Source: a virus. From it: a stretch of DNA of 36,541 bases. Shown piece after piece: positions 24,287-30,451 of this stretch (its first letter is position 1; each line of letters begins with the position of its first letter). A program made the position numbers and the translations under genes. The notes under the pieces are model-generated. The model ran no database searches, was not told the origin of the DNA, and was given only the letters and a program-made list of their open reading frames with translations. The stretch is taken from IMG/VR virus record IMGVR_UViG_3300044697_000015, positions 1-36,541 of that record. One strand, written 5' to 3'.

Positions 24287-24505
24287 ATGCGATACGCGAT
24301 AGTTGATCCTTCCCCTGATATTGTCTGGGTCCGTCCCGGAGTTTGCGTGCGGGTAGTCGCTGGCATTCGGCACGATTGGCTTGAGCAGATAGCCGCTATG
24401 CCTTTAGACATCGCCAGATTTCCATATCGCACAGAACGCGAGGTCAAAGTCACCGCGACAATTCTCCGAGTACACCGTCCGGCTTGCTTATCCCCAATAG
24501 AATAG
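24287..24505 (+). CDS. Second plus-strand hypothetical protein in the late block
   Basis: 72 residues from ATG 24287, with AAAAGGAG seven bases upstream. It begins M-R-Y-A-I-V-D-P-S-P-D-I-V-W-V and reads as a compact alpha/beta protein with a V-C-V-R-V-V-A-G strand. Its last 56 bases overlap, on the opposite strand, the 3' end of the GNAT-like gene. It is coupled to the preceding 88-residue gene. Function unknown. Together they look like a moron unit, a self-contained pair with its own promoter placed among late genes. Confidence 0.6.
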   Translation: MRYAIVDPSPDIVWVRPGVCVRVVAGIRHDWLEQIAAMPLDIARFPYRTEREVKVTATILRVHRPACLSPIE

Positions 24506-24932
24506 AGTCGTGCAATGTCCCGCGCTTCATATAGCTCTTAGGATTAACTCCGTAGCACACCAGTCCGCACCGTTTTGCGAATGACAGCGCCAGCCTATTG
24601 TATTCTGGGACCAATGTCACGATCCTCAAGCAGCGCGTATTCTCCCACACCCACCGGATCATGCCGCGCCCCGCTGCCTCTGCTTGAGAACCATAGCTTT
24701 TAGGTAACAAGCACGTATGCACGTCCCAGCAGATTTCATTCTGCGGAATAAAGAGAAACATGCCTAGCAATTCATCGCCATCCATTGCGAGGACGTACCA
24801 GAGGCCCTCATCGTCGGTTGCCTTCCAATCTTCTGGCTTTGCTGCGAAGTCATCCGACACGTGCGGATAGATTGCGGGGTGTGTGACAATGCTTTTGACT
24901 AGCGTCCAATTGCGCGTGCGCTCGAAAGTCAT
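24450..24932 (-). CDS. GNAT-like (DUF2824-like) protein
   Basis: 160 residues from ATG 24932, directly after the TAG of the upstream gene. The sequence follows the acetyltransferase fold: an N-terminal helix pair, W-Y-V-L-A-M-D-G-D-E-L-L-G-M-F-L-F strands, E-I-C-W-D-V-H-T-C-L-L, then an A-A-G-R-G-M-I-R-W-V-W helix and N-R-L-A-L-S-F-A-K-R-C-G-L, the usual closing element. Phage GNAT-like proteins of this size occur in the tail module of podoviruses (T7 gp13 has been placed near this group). It may be a virion assembly factor, not an enzyme. The acetyl-CoA loop (Q/R-x-x-G-x-G/A) is only partly matched by Q-A-E-A-A-G-R-G. Confidence 0.7.
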   Translation of the reverse strand: MTFERTRNWTLVKSIVTHPAIYPHVSDDFAAKPEDWKATDDEGLWYVLAMDGDELLGMFLFIPQNEICWDVHTCLLPKSYGSQAEAAGRGMIRWVWENTRCLRIVTLVPEYNRLALSFAKRCGLVCYGVNPKSYMKRGTLHDSILLGISKPDGVLGELSR

Positions 24933-25268
24933 CTAACCTACAGGCCACCAAACTATTCCGTCCGACTTGATACGGATCACATCTTGATAAGCGTGCAGCA
25001 TGAATGGACCGCCCTCCACGTTAGTCAGTGTGAACGTATTCGCATCTTTGCTGATTTTGGTGTAAGTGATCTCTACATTTTGGTTGGACTGGCCGCTGCC
25101 TTGGATTCCCGCCGGAGGAGCCTCTTCTGAGTACGGACCTTCCGACGTGTCCACAGTGCGTAGCGGATTCGATACTTGCACTTGGAGATGCCATTTACTC
25201 ATCGGCTCTCCCACATTCTGCCCATATCGAAGCGGAGGAGGAGGAAGAGTTGACTGATTCGTAGGCAT
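24933..25268 (-). CDS. Hypothetical protein between hub and GNAT genes
   Basis: 111 residues from ATG 25268; the start shares a base with the upstream TGA (TGATG). The N-terminal third is Pro/Gln-rich. From about residue 66 it reads as a small beta domain (V-E-I-T-Y-T-K-I-S-K-D-A-N-T-F-T-L-T) ending W-W-P-V-G. No family is recognised. Placement just after the gp10-like gene makes a small tail-associated part plausible, but nothing in the sequence proves it. Confidence 0.65.
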   Translation of the reverse strand: MPTNQSTLPPPPLRYGQNVGEPMSKWHLQVQVSNPLRTVDTSEGPYSEEAPPAGIQGSGQSNQNVEITYTKISKDANTFTLTNVEGGPFMLHAYQDVIRIKSDGIVWWPVG

Positions 25269-26767
25269 CAGTTGTAAACCTGCTCTCCTTCACACATCAC
25301 TCGGATAGAAGTATCGATGATCCGCCACGGAATCGGATCGCTACCGCTCAACTCCAGCACTGGCTTTCTCGCGCGTCCAAGCATCAGCTTCCGCACGCGC
25401 ACATCGTATTCACCAGCTTGTCCGCAGTCGAGGATGAATTCATTGCCCCACGTCTTTGAACCATCGCGCGAGACTCGCAGCATGACTTGCGGGGCGCGGG
25501 GCTGGCCGTTCCCATCGAGAAGCGGCGGAATTGGGCCGAGTCCGGTTTCGAGAATGAACTCCACCTCAGGAATGGAGAGCCACTTATTTTGAAACATCAT
25601 CAGTGGCCCGCGCCTCAGCCAGCGCAAAGGATTCCCAAAATCGGTATATGTTCCGATCGCCATCTGGTAAATGTTCCCCGAGGCCCAATCGCCTACCAAG
25701 TGCATCCCAAAGGCATAAGCGTGTGATGTTGAACGGTGGGCCGTGTATGAAGCAGTCGGCTGATTCCAGAAACCTCTGCGATGCCACAGATTCGTGAGGA
25801 AATCGTAGGCCCAAGTTCCCTTGGGGAACCTGATCACCCAGAATGTGTGTCCTTGATCTTCATAGGCGTAAGCTTGCGCCGCCGCGATATCACTGGCAGA
25901 GTACTGCTGCCATGCAAATTCAGTGGCTAATGTCGAGATCCTCTGCCCTGCAGTTCCGCTTGCCAGAACTTTCGCTTGCACCGGTCCGCGTTCGTTCTGA
26001 GATAGCCAACACACCGTGTCCGCGACTTGCACTGTCGCAAATGTCGCCGCGCAACCATCTTCGAGAAATGCGCCTTGGATCGGGATGAACGGCGGAAATC
26101 CTGACCCGGAGTTGTAGTAGATGATCGATTTCTTCCCTGAAAGAAATCCGATATTCCGATGATCCACTTTCATCGATACAATATCGTCGGGGAAGTAGGA
26201 GATGGTCGAGATAAACAGCCCGCTCCAGGTTGTGCCATCCTCAAGATTTGATACTTGAAATGTGTTTGAGTCCTGAATCGTCGCGCAGAAGTATCCATCG
26301 CAGAAATCAATCTGCAAGACAGGCCCGTTGAATTGCGACATATCGACGGCGATGAATGTCCCTGCGGGCTGCAGATTATTATTCGAGTCCGTGAAGGCTG
26401 TCAGGACGTAAACAAAGAGATCGCCATTCGAGAGAATCAGCAGATGCGTCTGACAGGAAAAGATTTGCGTCGGCGAAAGTGGTGGCCCGTTCAGAGTTCC
26501 GATGGTGTTGAATGTGAAATTCGCGAACAGTTCATAGAACTTCGCCCCGGCTGCAAACGTCCTCCCGTTGACTTCAAAGATGCACGGCACCGCCGTTTCC
26601 GGTAGAGCGTATTTCACCGTCAACCCCGGAGTGTGCATAAGAGTCATTGGAGTAGTAGAGGCTTCGCTCTCGGGTTGTTCCGGGTATAGGTTGAAAATTT
26701 CCTCGCAGCCGGCAATCGGGGATTGAATCGTATACGCCCCTCCGCAGAATCGCCACTTTGTCGGCAT
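25268..26767 (-). CDS. P22 gp10-like tail hub / packaged-DNA stabilisation protein
   Basis: 499 residues, close to P22 gp10 (472). It begins with F-x-G-G-A-Y in an antigen-like start and E-I-F-N-L-Y-P-E, typical of this family, in which N-L-Y-x-E follows a G-x-Y-x-x-x-S segment. The body is a beta-propeller with repeated strand groups (F-C-A-T-I-Q-D-S-N-T, N-I-G-F-L-S-G-K-K-S-I, W-V-I-R-F-P-K-G-T-W-A-Y-D). The C-terminus has the family's signature S-R-D-G-S-K-T-W-G and G-E-Y-D-V-R-V-R-K-L-M-L-G-R-A-R, ending S-D-P-I-P-W-R-I. It closes the portal channel and joins the head to the tail. ATG 26767 follows the previous TAG directly. Confidence 0.85.
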   Translation of the reverse strand: MPTKWRFCGGAYTIQSPIAGCEEIFNLYPEQPESEASTTPMTLMHTPGLTVKYALPETAVPCIFEVNGRTFAAGAKFYELFANFTFNTIGTLNGPPLSPTQIFSCQTHLLILSNGDLFVYVLTAFTDSNNNLQPAGTFIAVDMSQFNGPVLQIDFCDGYFCATIQDSNTFQVSNLEDGTTWSGLFISTISYFPDDIVSMKVDHRNIGFLSGKKSIIYYNSGSGFPPFIPIQGAFLEDGCAATFATVQVADTVCWLSQNERGPVQAKVLASGTAGQRISTLATEFAWQQYSASDIAAAQAYAYEDQGHTFWVIRFPKGTWAYDFLTNLWHRRGFWNQPTASYTAHRSTSHAYAFGMHLVGDWASGNIYQMAIGTYTDFGNPLRWLRRGPLMMFQNKWLSIPEVEFILETGLGPIPPLLDGNGQPRAPQVMLRVSRDGSKTWGNEFILDCGQAGEYDVRVRKLMLGRARKPVLELSGSDPIPWRIIDTSIRVMCEGEQVYN

Positions 26768-27037
26768 CTACTTCTTTCCTTGCAAGTCCGCCAGAATCGG
26801 CACTAGATGCTTGGTTGCGAAGTCTACTGACGGCAATGCCAGATCAGTCCGCGGAATCTTTACCGTGCTCCACCATGCGCTTTTCTTTGCATTCTGACGT
26901 TCGCGCGGATCGTGCAAGCGCACGGTGAGAGTGAGTATGTCTGGCCCGTCATTCGGCGGCGCTGACACAAGCACGACTTGCTTTGCCTTTGGGTCCCACT
27001 CGCGTTGCATGTTTTCGGGTTGCGGTGTATCAGGCAT
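26768..27037 (-). CDS. Hypothetical small protein before the gp10-like gene
   Basis: 89 residues from ATG 27037. The longer frame up to 27232 would run antisense through the plus-strand gene and looks unlike protein, so I reject it. The product is charged with a short beta segment (I-L-T-L-T-V-R-L-H) and a C-terminal helix (F-A-T-K-H-L-V-P-I-L-A-D-L). No Shine-Dalgarno sequence is obvious. It lies between the gp4-like and gp10-like genes, but separated from the first by a plus-strand unit. Function unknown. Confidence 0.6.
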   Translation of the reverse strand: MPDTPQPENMQREWDPKAKQVVLVSAPPNDGPDILTLTVRLHDPRERQNAKKSAWWSTVKIPRTDLALPSVDFATKHLVPILADLQGKK

Positions 27038-27049
27038 GTGCTGTATACT
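27020..27049 (+). promoter_or_regulatory. Sigma-70-like promoter of the 113-residue plus-strand gene
   Basis: TTGCGG (27020-27025), an 18-base spacer, then TATACT (27044-27049). A GGAGG ribosome site (27057-27061) and ATG 27072 follow. The promoter overlaps the start of the minus-strand gene at 27037, so divergent transcription must share this DNA. Confidence 0.55.
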
Positions 27050-27071
27050 TTCGCGCGGAGGTACTTCCACA

Positions 27072-27413
27072 ATGAAACAGGAAACAGGATTGGTGCTTGC
27101 CGGGAACTCGAAACTCGGTCGGGCTCTGATCATCGAAGCCAATAAAGCAAACAACGAAAAGATGCAGAAGCGCGTCGTCGCCACCGTGCAGGAACTCATG
27201 GCGCAGATTGAGCGGCAGAAGCAGCAAATCAAGATTCACCAATCGGCCGTCAAGATCATGGAGCGGCGAGTCATCGCGATCAAGGCCGGGAAATTCACTG
27301 TGAATGAGCTCGGCACAATCACTTTCACCGAAGCCGAACTTGGCAAAGACCAAGCCTTCGTCACCACCTGCGGTCAGTGCGGTTACTCCAAGACCGTAAT
27401 CGCGAAAATCTAG
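27072..27413 (+). CDS. Plus-strand coiled-coil protein with C-terminal zinc-type C-x2-C
   Basis: 113 residues from ATG 27072, with GGAGG ten bases upstream. Residues 10-75 form one long basic helix (K-M-Q-K-R-V-V-A-T-V-Q-E-L, I-E-R-Q-K-Q-Q-I-K-I-H). A short strand (N-E-L-G-T-I-T-F-T) and an ending with T-T-C-G-Q-C-G-Y follow. Only one C-x2-C is present, so a metal site would need a dimer. The gene has its own promoter and terminator and is flanked by minus-strand virion genes, as in moron loci. The family is not recognised. Confidence 0.75.
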   Translation: MKQETGLVLAGNSKLGRALIIEANKANNEKMQKRVVATVQELMAQIERQKQQIKIHQSAVKIMERRVIAIKAGKFTVNELGTITFTEAELGKDQAFVTTCGQCGYSKTVIAKI

Positions 27414-27417
27414 CATA

Positions 27418-27452
27418 CGCGGGAGTTCTCGGTTGACTCCCGCGATATTCTT
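27418..27452 (+). terminator. Intrinsic terminator after the plus-strand moron gene
   Basis: CGCGGGAGT (27418-27426) pairs perfectly with ACTCCCGCG (27436-27444) around a nine-base loop. A short AT-rich run (ATATTCTT) follows on the plus strand. The stem begins four bases after the stop codon of the 113-residue gene and ends ten bases before the stop of the convergent gp4-like gene. Confidence 0.75.
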
Positions 27453-27454
27453 AA

Positions 27455-28264
27455 TCACTCAGCCCTTCCCCCAACAGCCCCGCCGGTTGCCCAATTGAAG
27501 TCCGCTTTCTTGCGGCCACTTCGCGGCATCCCAGAATCCTGCAACGAAATCCTAGGCGCCGGTGCGTTTGGACCTACCATTGCCGCCCTCGCCACAAGCG
27601 CCGCCTTCTCTAACATCGGCGGGACTGCCACTTGCAAGCCGGGACACAACGTCTCCGCCAGCGTTAGTTTGATTGCGGTGCGATAGGCTGGGGGAAGCGT
27701 TCCAATTCCCCCAGGTCCCCCGATCGGATCGGTAATGGAATCGAACTGCGGGACCGTGGTCCATGTTTGCAATCTGACCTGATCGCCCTCATTGATGACG
27801 GGCCAGAAATACAGTGAGGCATCCGGCCAGGTGTAATCCGGGTAAACGTCGGTAGGCACATTCGTTTGAATGCTCTTGACTTGGTTGCGCGCCCACCAGT
27901 CTTTATCCCGAATATTGATCGGCAGATCGACCGGGAAACCCGCATTTAGAATCAGCGCCGCACTTTCGAGTCGCACAGGACGCTGCGGAACCGACCAATT
28001 CGCTACCGGACTTGGCCCCATCAATACCGGATTCACTCCAGCAGGGAACGTGAACAGCGTGAACTGATACGAGTACACGCGATTCCGCATCGCCTGCCAT
28101 ACGTCCATCAATTCGTTTGCTTTCCTGAACGCCCATTGAAGCACGTTCGGGTCGCTGTTCGATTCCCCCGGTGAGTATGCTCCGGTTTCGATTAGAGCAT
28201 CGGCGCACAAATCCCCGATGGTGTACTGGATCGGAGCTTCCGATAGCGGTGGAGTGATCGGCAC
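27455..28264 (-). CDS. gp4-like head-completion / head-tail joining protein
   Basis: 269 residues from GTG 28264, directly after the upstream TAG, with GGGGGAG upstream. The N-terminal half has I-G-D-L-C-A-D-A-L, helices with A-N-E-L-M-D-V-W and Y-Q-F-T-L-F-T-F; then I-N-I-R-D-K-D-W-W and Y-F-W-P-V; then L-P-P-A-Y-R-T-A-I-K-L-T-L-A-E. This order matches my memory of phage proteins that bind below the portal (P22 gp4 / podovirus connector family), which carry a W-P strand and L-P-P-x-Y-x-x-A-[IL] helix. It is longer than P22 gp4 (166). The role is to extend the portal and receive the gp10-like hub. Confidence 0.7.
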   Translation of the reverse strand: MPITPPLSEAPIQYTIGDLCADALIETGAYSPGESNSDPNVLQWAFRKANELMDVWQAMRNRVYSYQFTLFTFPAGVNPVLMGPSPVANWSVPQRPVRLESAALILNAGFPVDLPINIRDKDWWARNQVKSIQTNVPTDVYPDYTWPDASLYFWPVINEGDQVRLQTWTTVPQFDSITDPIGGPGGIGTLPPAYRTAIKLTLAETLCPGLQVAVPPMLEKAALVARAAMVGPNAPAPRISLQDSGMPRSGRKKADFNWATGGAVGGRAE

Positions 28265-28660
28265 CTAGAGTTTCGCTCCCCCCGTGCATGACCCGCGGTG
28301 AGGACTCTTCCCGCAGCCGCGCGAACAGAGTTCCGCCTCGGCATCGGGAAGCACTTCGTCTTCGCCGTAGACTGAGATCGGATTTTTGAGGTATCCCTCT
28401 TTCATCTTCGCGGCCATCTCTTCCTCGTTCTTCACGATGATGGTCAGATAGGGGACTGTCGGGAGAAGTTCCATCTTCTCGGGGTGGAGCTTGTTGTAGA
28501 GCACGATGCGGTTATATTCGGCCAGCCAATTCTTATCTTTGGCTGTTGGGTGGTAGAGCATACGCGGGAACTGATTCTTTCGCGGGTCAAAAGGCACGCG
28601 CGGCGGATTATTGATGTCCACCATCTTCCCACTGACGAATGAGTTGCTAACCTGTGACAT
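28265..28660 (-). CDS. Hypothetical head-region protein
   Basis: 131 residues from ATG 28660, which has AGGAGA six bases upstream. A longer frame to 28783 would couple to the preceding stop (TAATG), but its extra 41 residues lack protein character and contain an inverted repeat. The product starts M-S-Q-V-S-N-S-F-V-S-G-K, with P-P-R-V-P-F-D-P, Y-L-T-I-I-V-K-N-E-E-E and a C-S-R-G-C-G motif near the end. A Cys-x-x-x-Cys plus His suggests a small metal knuckle. It is placed between an Ig-like gene and the head-tail joining gene. The family is not recognised. Confidence 0.65.
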   Translation of the reverse strand: MSQVSNSFVSGKMVDINNPPRVPFDPRKNQFPRMLYHPTAKDKNWLAEYNRIVLYNKLHPEKMELLPTVPYLTIIVKNEEEMAAKMKEGYLKNPISVYGEDEVLPDAEAELCSRGCGKSPHRGSCTGGAKL

Positions 28661-28721
28661 TGTTTCTCCTAACTGTTGTGATCGGATTGCGGTATTTCTT
28701 TCGACTCCCCCAAGGTCCATC

Positions 28722-28753
28722 TCCAAGGGCCAGCGTTCGCGCGGACCCTTGGA
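28722..28753. repeat. Inverted repeat in the leader of the 131-residue gene
   Basis: TCCAAGGG (28722-28729) and CCCTTGGA (28746-28753) form a perfect 8-bp stem around 16 bases. It sits in 28661-28782, the only stretch here without a firm gene on the minus strand. No T-run follows on either strand, so it is not a clear terminator. It may be an RNA structure ahead of the ribosome site. Confidence 0.5.
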
Positions 28754-28782
28754 ACTGAACTCACGAAACACCCTAGGCGGCA

Positions 28783-29097
28783 TTACGCCCCGCTGTCGGT
28801 CACGTCGAGAACGAAGGTTCCGGTGCCGGCCACGCTGGGCGTACCGGAAATGGTGACGTTTCCACTGCCGTCGATTGCAGCGGTCAATCCCGGCGGCAGC
28901 GCCGAAGGGCTGGCCGGATCAATCACAGGGGCCAGATACGGGCCAGTGCCACCGGTAATCTGCGCGACTGGGACAGCCGAAACTGCCATCCCCACAGTCT
29001 CAGCGGGCAAGGTCACACTCGAGGGGCTTGCTACCAGAGGTGGAGGGGCGGGAGGGTTGATGGTGAGAGTTACGCTGATCTGAACTGTCTGCGGCAT
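28783..29097 (-). CDS. Putative Ig-like (He_PIG type) decoration protein
   Basis: 104 residues from ATG 29097, with GAGGA about seven bases upstream. A start at 29166 would add 23 residues and overlap the upstream gene by 25 bases. The sequence ends with the pattern of the putative immunoglobulin-like fold He_PIG (PF05345): A-Q-I-T-G-G-T-G-P-Y, L-P-P-G-L-T, I-S-G-T-P-S-V-A-G-T-G-T-F, L-D-V-T-D-S. Phages often use single Ig-like domains to decorate the capsid or tail and to bind cell-surface carbohydrate weakly. Its place a few genes after the coat gene fits a decoration role, which remains inference. Confidence 0.7.
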   Translation of the reverse strand: MPQTVQISVTLTINPPAPPPLVASPSSVTLPAETVGMAVSAVPVAQITGGTGPYLAPVIDPASPSALPPGLTAAIDGSGNVTISGTPSVAGTGTFVLDVTDSGA

Positions 29098-29141
29098 TTT
29101 GTTATCCTCAATGATTACGGTGATGTGCGGGTTGAAATTGA

Positions 29142-29405
29142 TTACGACTTCGCGGGTTTGCCCCATGATGCCGCCTTCTTCGGAGCAGTGGATTCCTTGG
29201 ACTTCTCTTCCGCAGCCACAGCATCCAGATCTGCGGCAGACGGTACTACTGGTTTCGGTGCATCCCCCAGCAATTCGGTAAGCGTGTCGCGCAACCGCTT
29301 CGCTTCCGCGATCGATAGTGTGCGCTTCAGGTTGGTCAGAAAGTGGATGTTTTCCGGCCCTGAGATGGAGGCCGGAACTCGATTGACAAAAAATTCATTC
29401 GCCAT
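29142..29405 (-). CDS. Hypothetical protein after the capsid terminator
   Basis: 87 residues from ATG 29405 with AGAGGAAA seven bases upstream. The longer frame to 29633 runs out of frame through the upstream gene and is rejected. The N-terminal half is a compact fold (M-A-N-E-F-F-V-N-R-V, I-H-F-L-T-N-L-K-R-T-L). A helix with R-L-R-D-T-L-T-E-L-L follows, then a Lys/Ala-rich tail. It is the first gene downstream of the intrinsic terminator, so its transcript depends on read-through or another start. The family is not recognised. Confidence 0.65.
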   Translation of the reverse strand: MANEFFVNRVPASISGPENIHFLTNLKRTLSIAEAKRLRDTLTELLGDAPKPVVPSAADLDAVAAEEKSKESTAPKKAASWGKPAKS

Positions 29406-29417
29406 GATTTCCTCTGT

Positions 29418-29450
29418 GAAAAAGTTCCGGGCCAGCCGAAACTGGCCCGG
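29418..29450 (-). terminator. Strong intrinsic terminator after the coat/exported-protein pair
   Basis: On the minus strand, CCGGGCCAG pairs with CTGGCCCGG around TTTCGG, immediately followed by AACTTTTT. Plus-strand coordinates of the arms are 29427-29435 and 29442-29450. The nine-bp GC-rich stem and T-run are textbook features. It lies nine bases after the stop of the 326-residue gene and would cap a high-level coat transcript. Confidence 0.85.
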
Positions 29451-29458
29451 ATGTTGAG

Positions 29459-30439
29459 CTAGTACATCTCGAAATACGGTCCCTGCGTGGTCGTGTAAGC
29501 CGTGGGTGCCGTAATGGTTGCGGGGATGGTCGCGTAAGTCTGCCCCGTATAAATCTGGGTCAGCACTCCAGCGTTTCCGTCCGCAGTAACCACTAAGTTG
29601 AGCGTGTCCGTACTGCTTTGCGCCTGAGAGCACACAAAGTACAGTGCCGGACCCACTGCAACAAACGACGTGGTGAGGGCAATCCGCTGAAACTGGCTTG
29701 CGGTTCCCGTGGTCGTCGTGCTTCCCGTATTGGCCAGCAAAATGCCCGACGCATCGTAAAGAATCGCGTTGCGGTGGCCGTTTGCTGTGGCTGTTCCATT
29801 CAACCAGCCAAGACCGGTAACCAACCGAGTCGCAGGAAGGTCGAACTCAGTGCAATACATGCTGGTGTTCGTGGTAGCCGTCGAGGTGCCAATGCCGGTC
29901 AGCACTGAACCACCCACCGGAGGCGAGTTTACGATGGTCGGCGACATTCCCTGAGCCGGAATATTGCCGTTGACCCAGACTCCGCCTAAGCAGTCGGAGA
30001 TCAGCGTCGGAGCCCCACCCAAACCCACCGAAATTACCGGAAGGTATGCGACATTCGACCGAGTACAGCTTCCTGTCGGCGCCACGGTATTCAGCGCATT
30101 GGGATACCCGATCTGGCTGTTGGCTGGAATCACGAACACCAACGCACCAGACAGGTGTGGACGCGCTTTTCCCAATGACTGATAACCGCGGGTTACGCCA
30201 ATCGTGTTCGCGGTCGTATTGACCGAGTTCACGAACATGGCTTCCCCCAACCCATCGGCTACGAAGATCATGGAACTCGTAGCCGTGAGTCCGGTGACCG
30301 ACGTGAGCGAGATGCTCGTGGTCGAGCTGGTCGTCACCGCAGCCGCCAGCGTGGTGTGAGTGAGGATAGTCTGCCCGAACGACATCGAAGCCGCCAAGAG
30401 CAGGACCGAGAGAATCAGCGAGGTTTTGAGAGTTTTCAT
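29459..30439 (-). CDS. Exported protein encoded directly after the coat gene
   Basis: 326 residues from ATG 30439, with AAGGAC about eight bases upstream. The signal peptide M-K-T-L-K-T-S-L-I-L-S-V-L-L-L-A-A-S is cleaved near S-F-G before Gln. The mature chain starts with a beta domain (I-S-L-T-S-V-T-G-L, I-G-V-T-R-G-Y-Q-S) resembling a short structural module of phage fibres. It then has an N-L-V-V-T-A-D-G style beta-sandwich at the end. Four Cys are present in the mature part. It lies 12 bases from the coat gene and just before a strong terminator, so it should be among the best-expressed late proteins. An exported partner of the coat is odd for a podovirus. Function unknown. Confidence 0.75.
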   Translation of the reverse strand: MKTLKTSLILSVLLLAASMSFGQTILTHTTLAAAVTTSSTTSISLTSVTGLTATSSMIFVADGLGEAMFVNSVNTTANTIGVTRGYQSLGKARPHLSGALVFVIPANSQIGYPNALNTVAPTGSCTRSNVAYLPVISVGLGGAPTLISDCLGGVWVNGNIPAQGMSPTIVNSPPVGGSVLTGIGTSTATTNTSMYCTEFDLPATRLVTGLGWLNGTATANGHRNAILYDASGILLANTGSTTTTGTASQFQRIALTTSFVAVGPALYFVCSQAQSSTDTLNLVVTADGNAGVLTQIYTGQTYATIPATITAPTAYTTTQGPYFEMY

Positions 30440-30451
30440 GGTCGTTTGTCC

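Noticed and set aside
27038-27232. N-terminal extension of the 89-residue minus-strand gene
   Set aside because: It runs antisense to the 113-residue plus-strand gene and gives a Cys/Phe-rich stretch unlike the rest of the protein.
28156-28175. T-arm-like GTTCGATTCC suggesting a tRNA
   Set aside because: It lies within the gp4-like coding region, and no matching acceptor or anticodon arms are present. No tRNA was found in the window.
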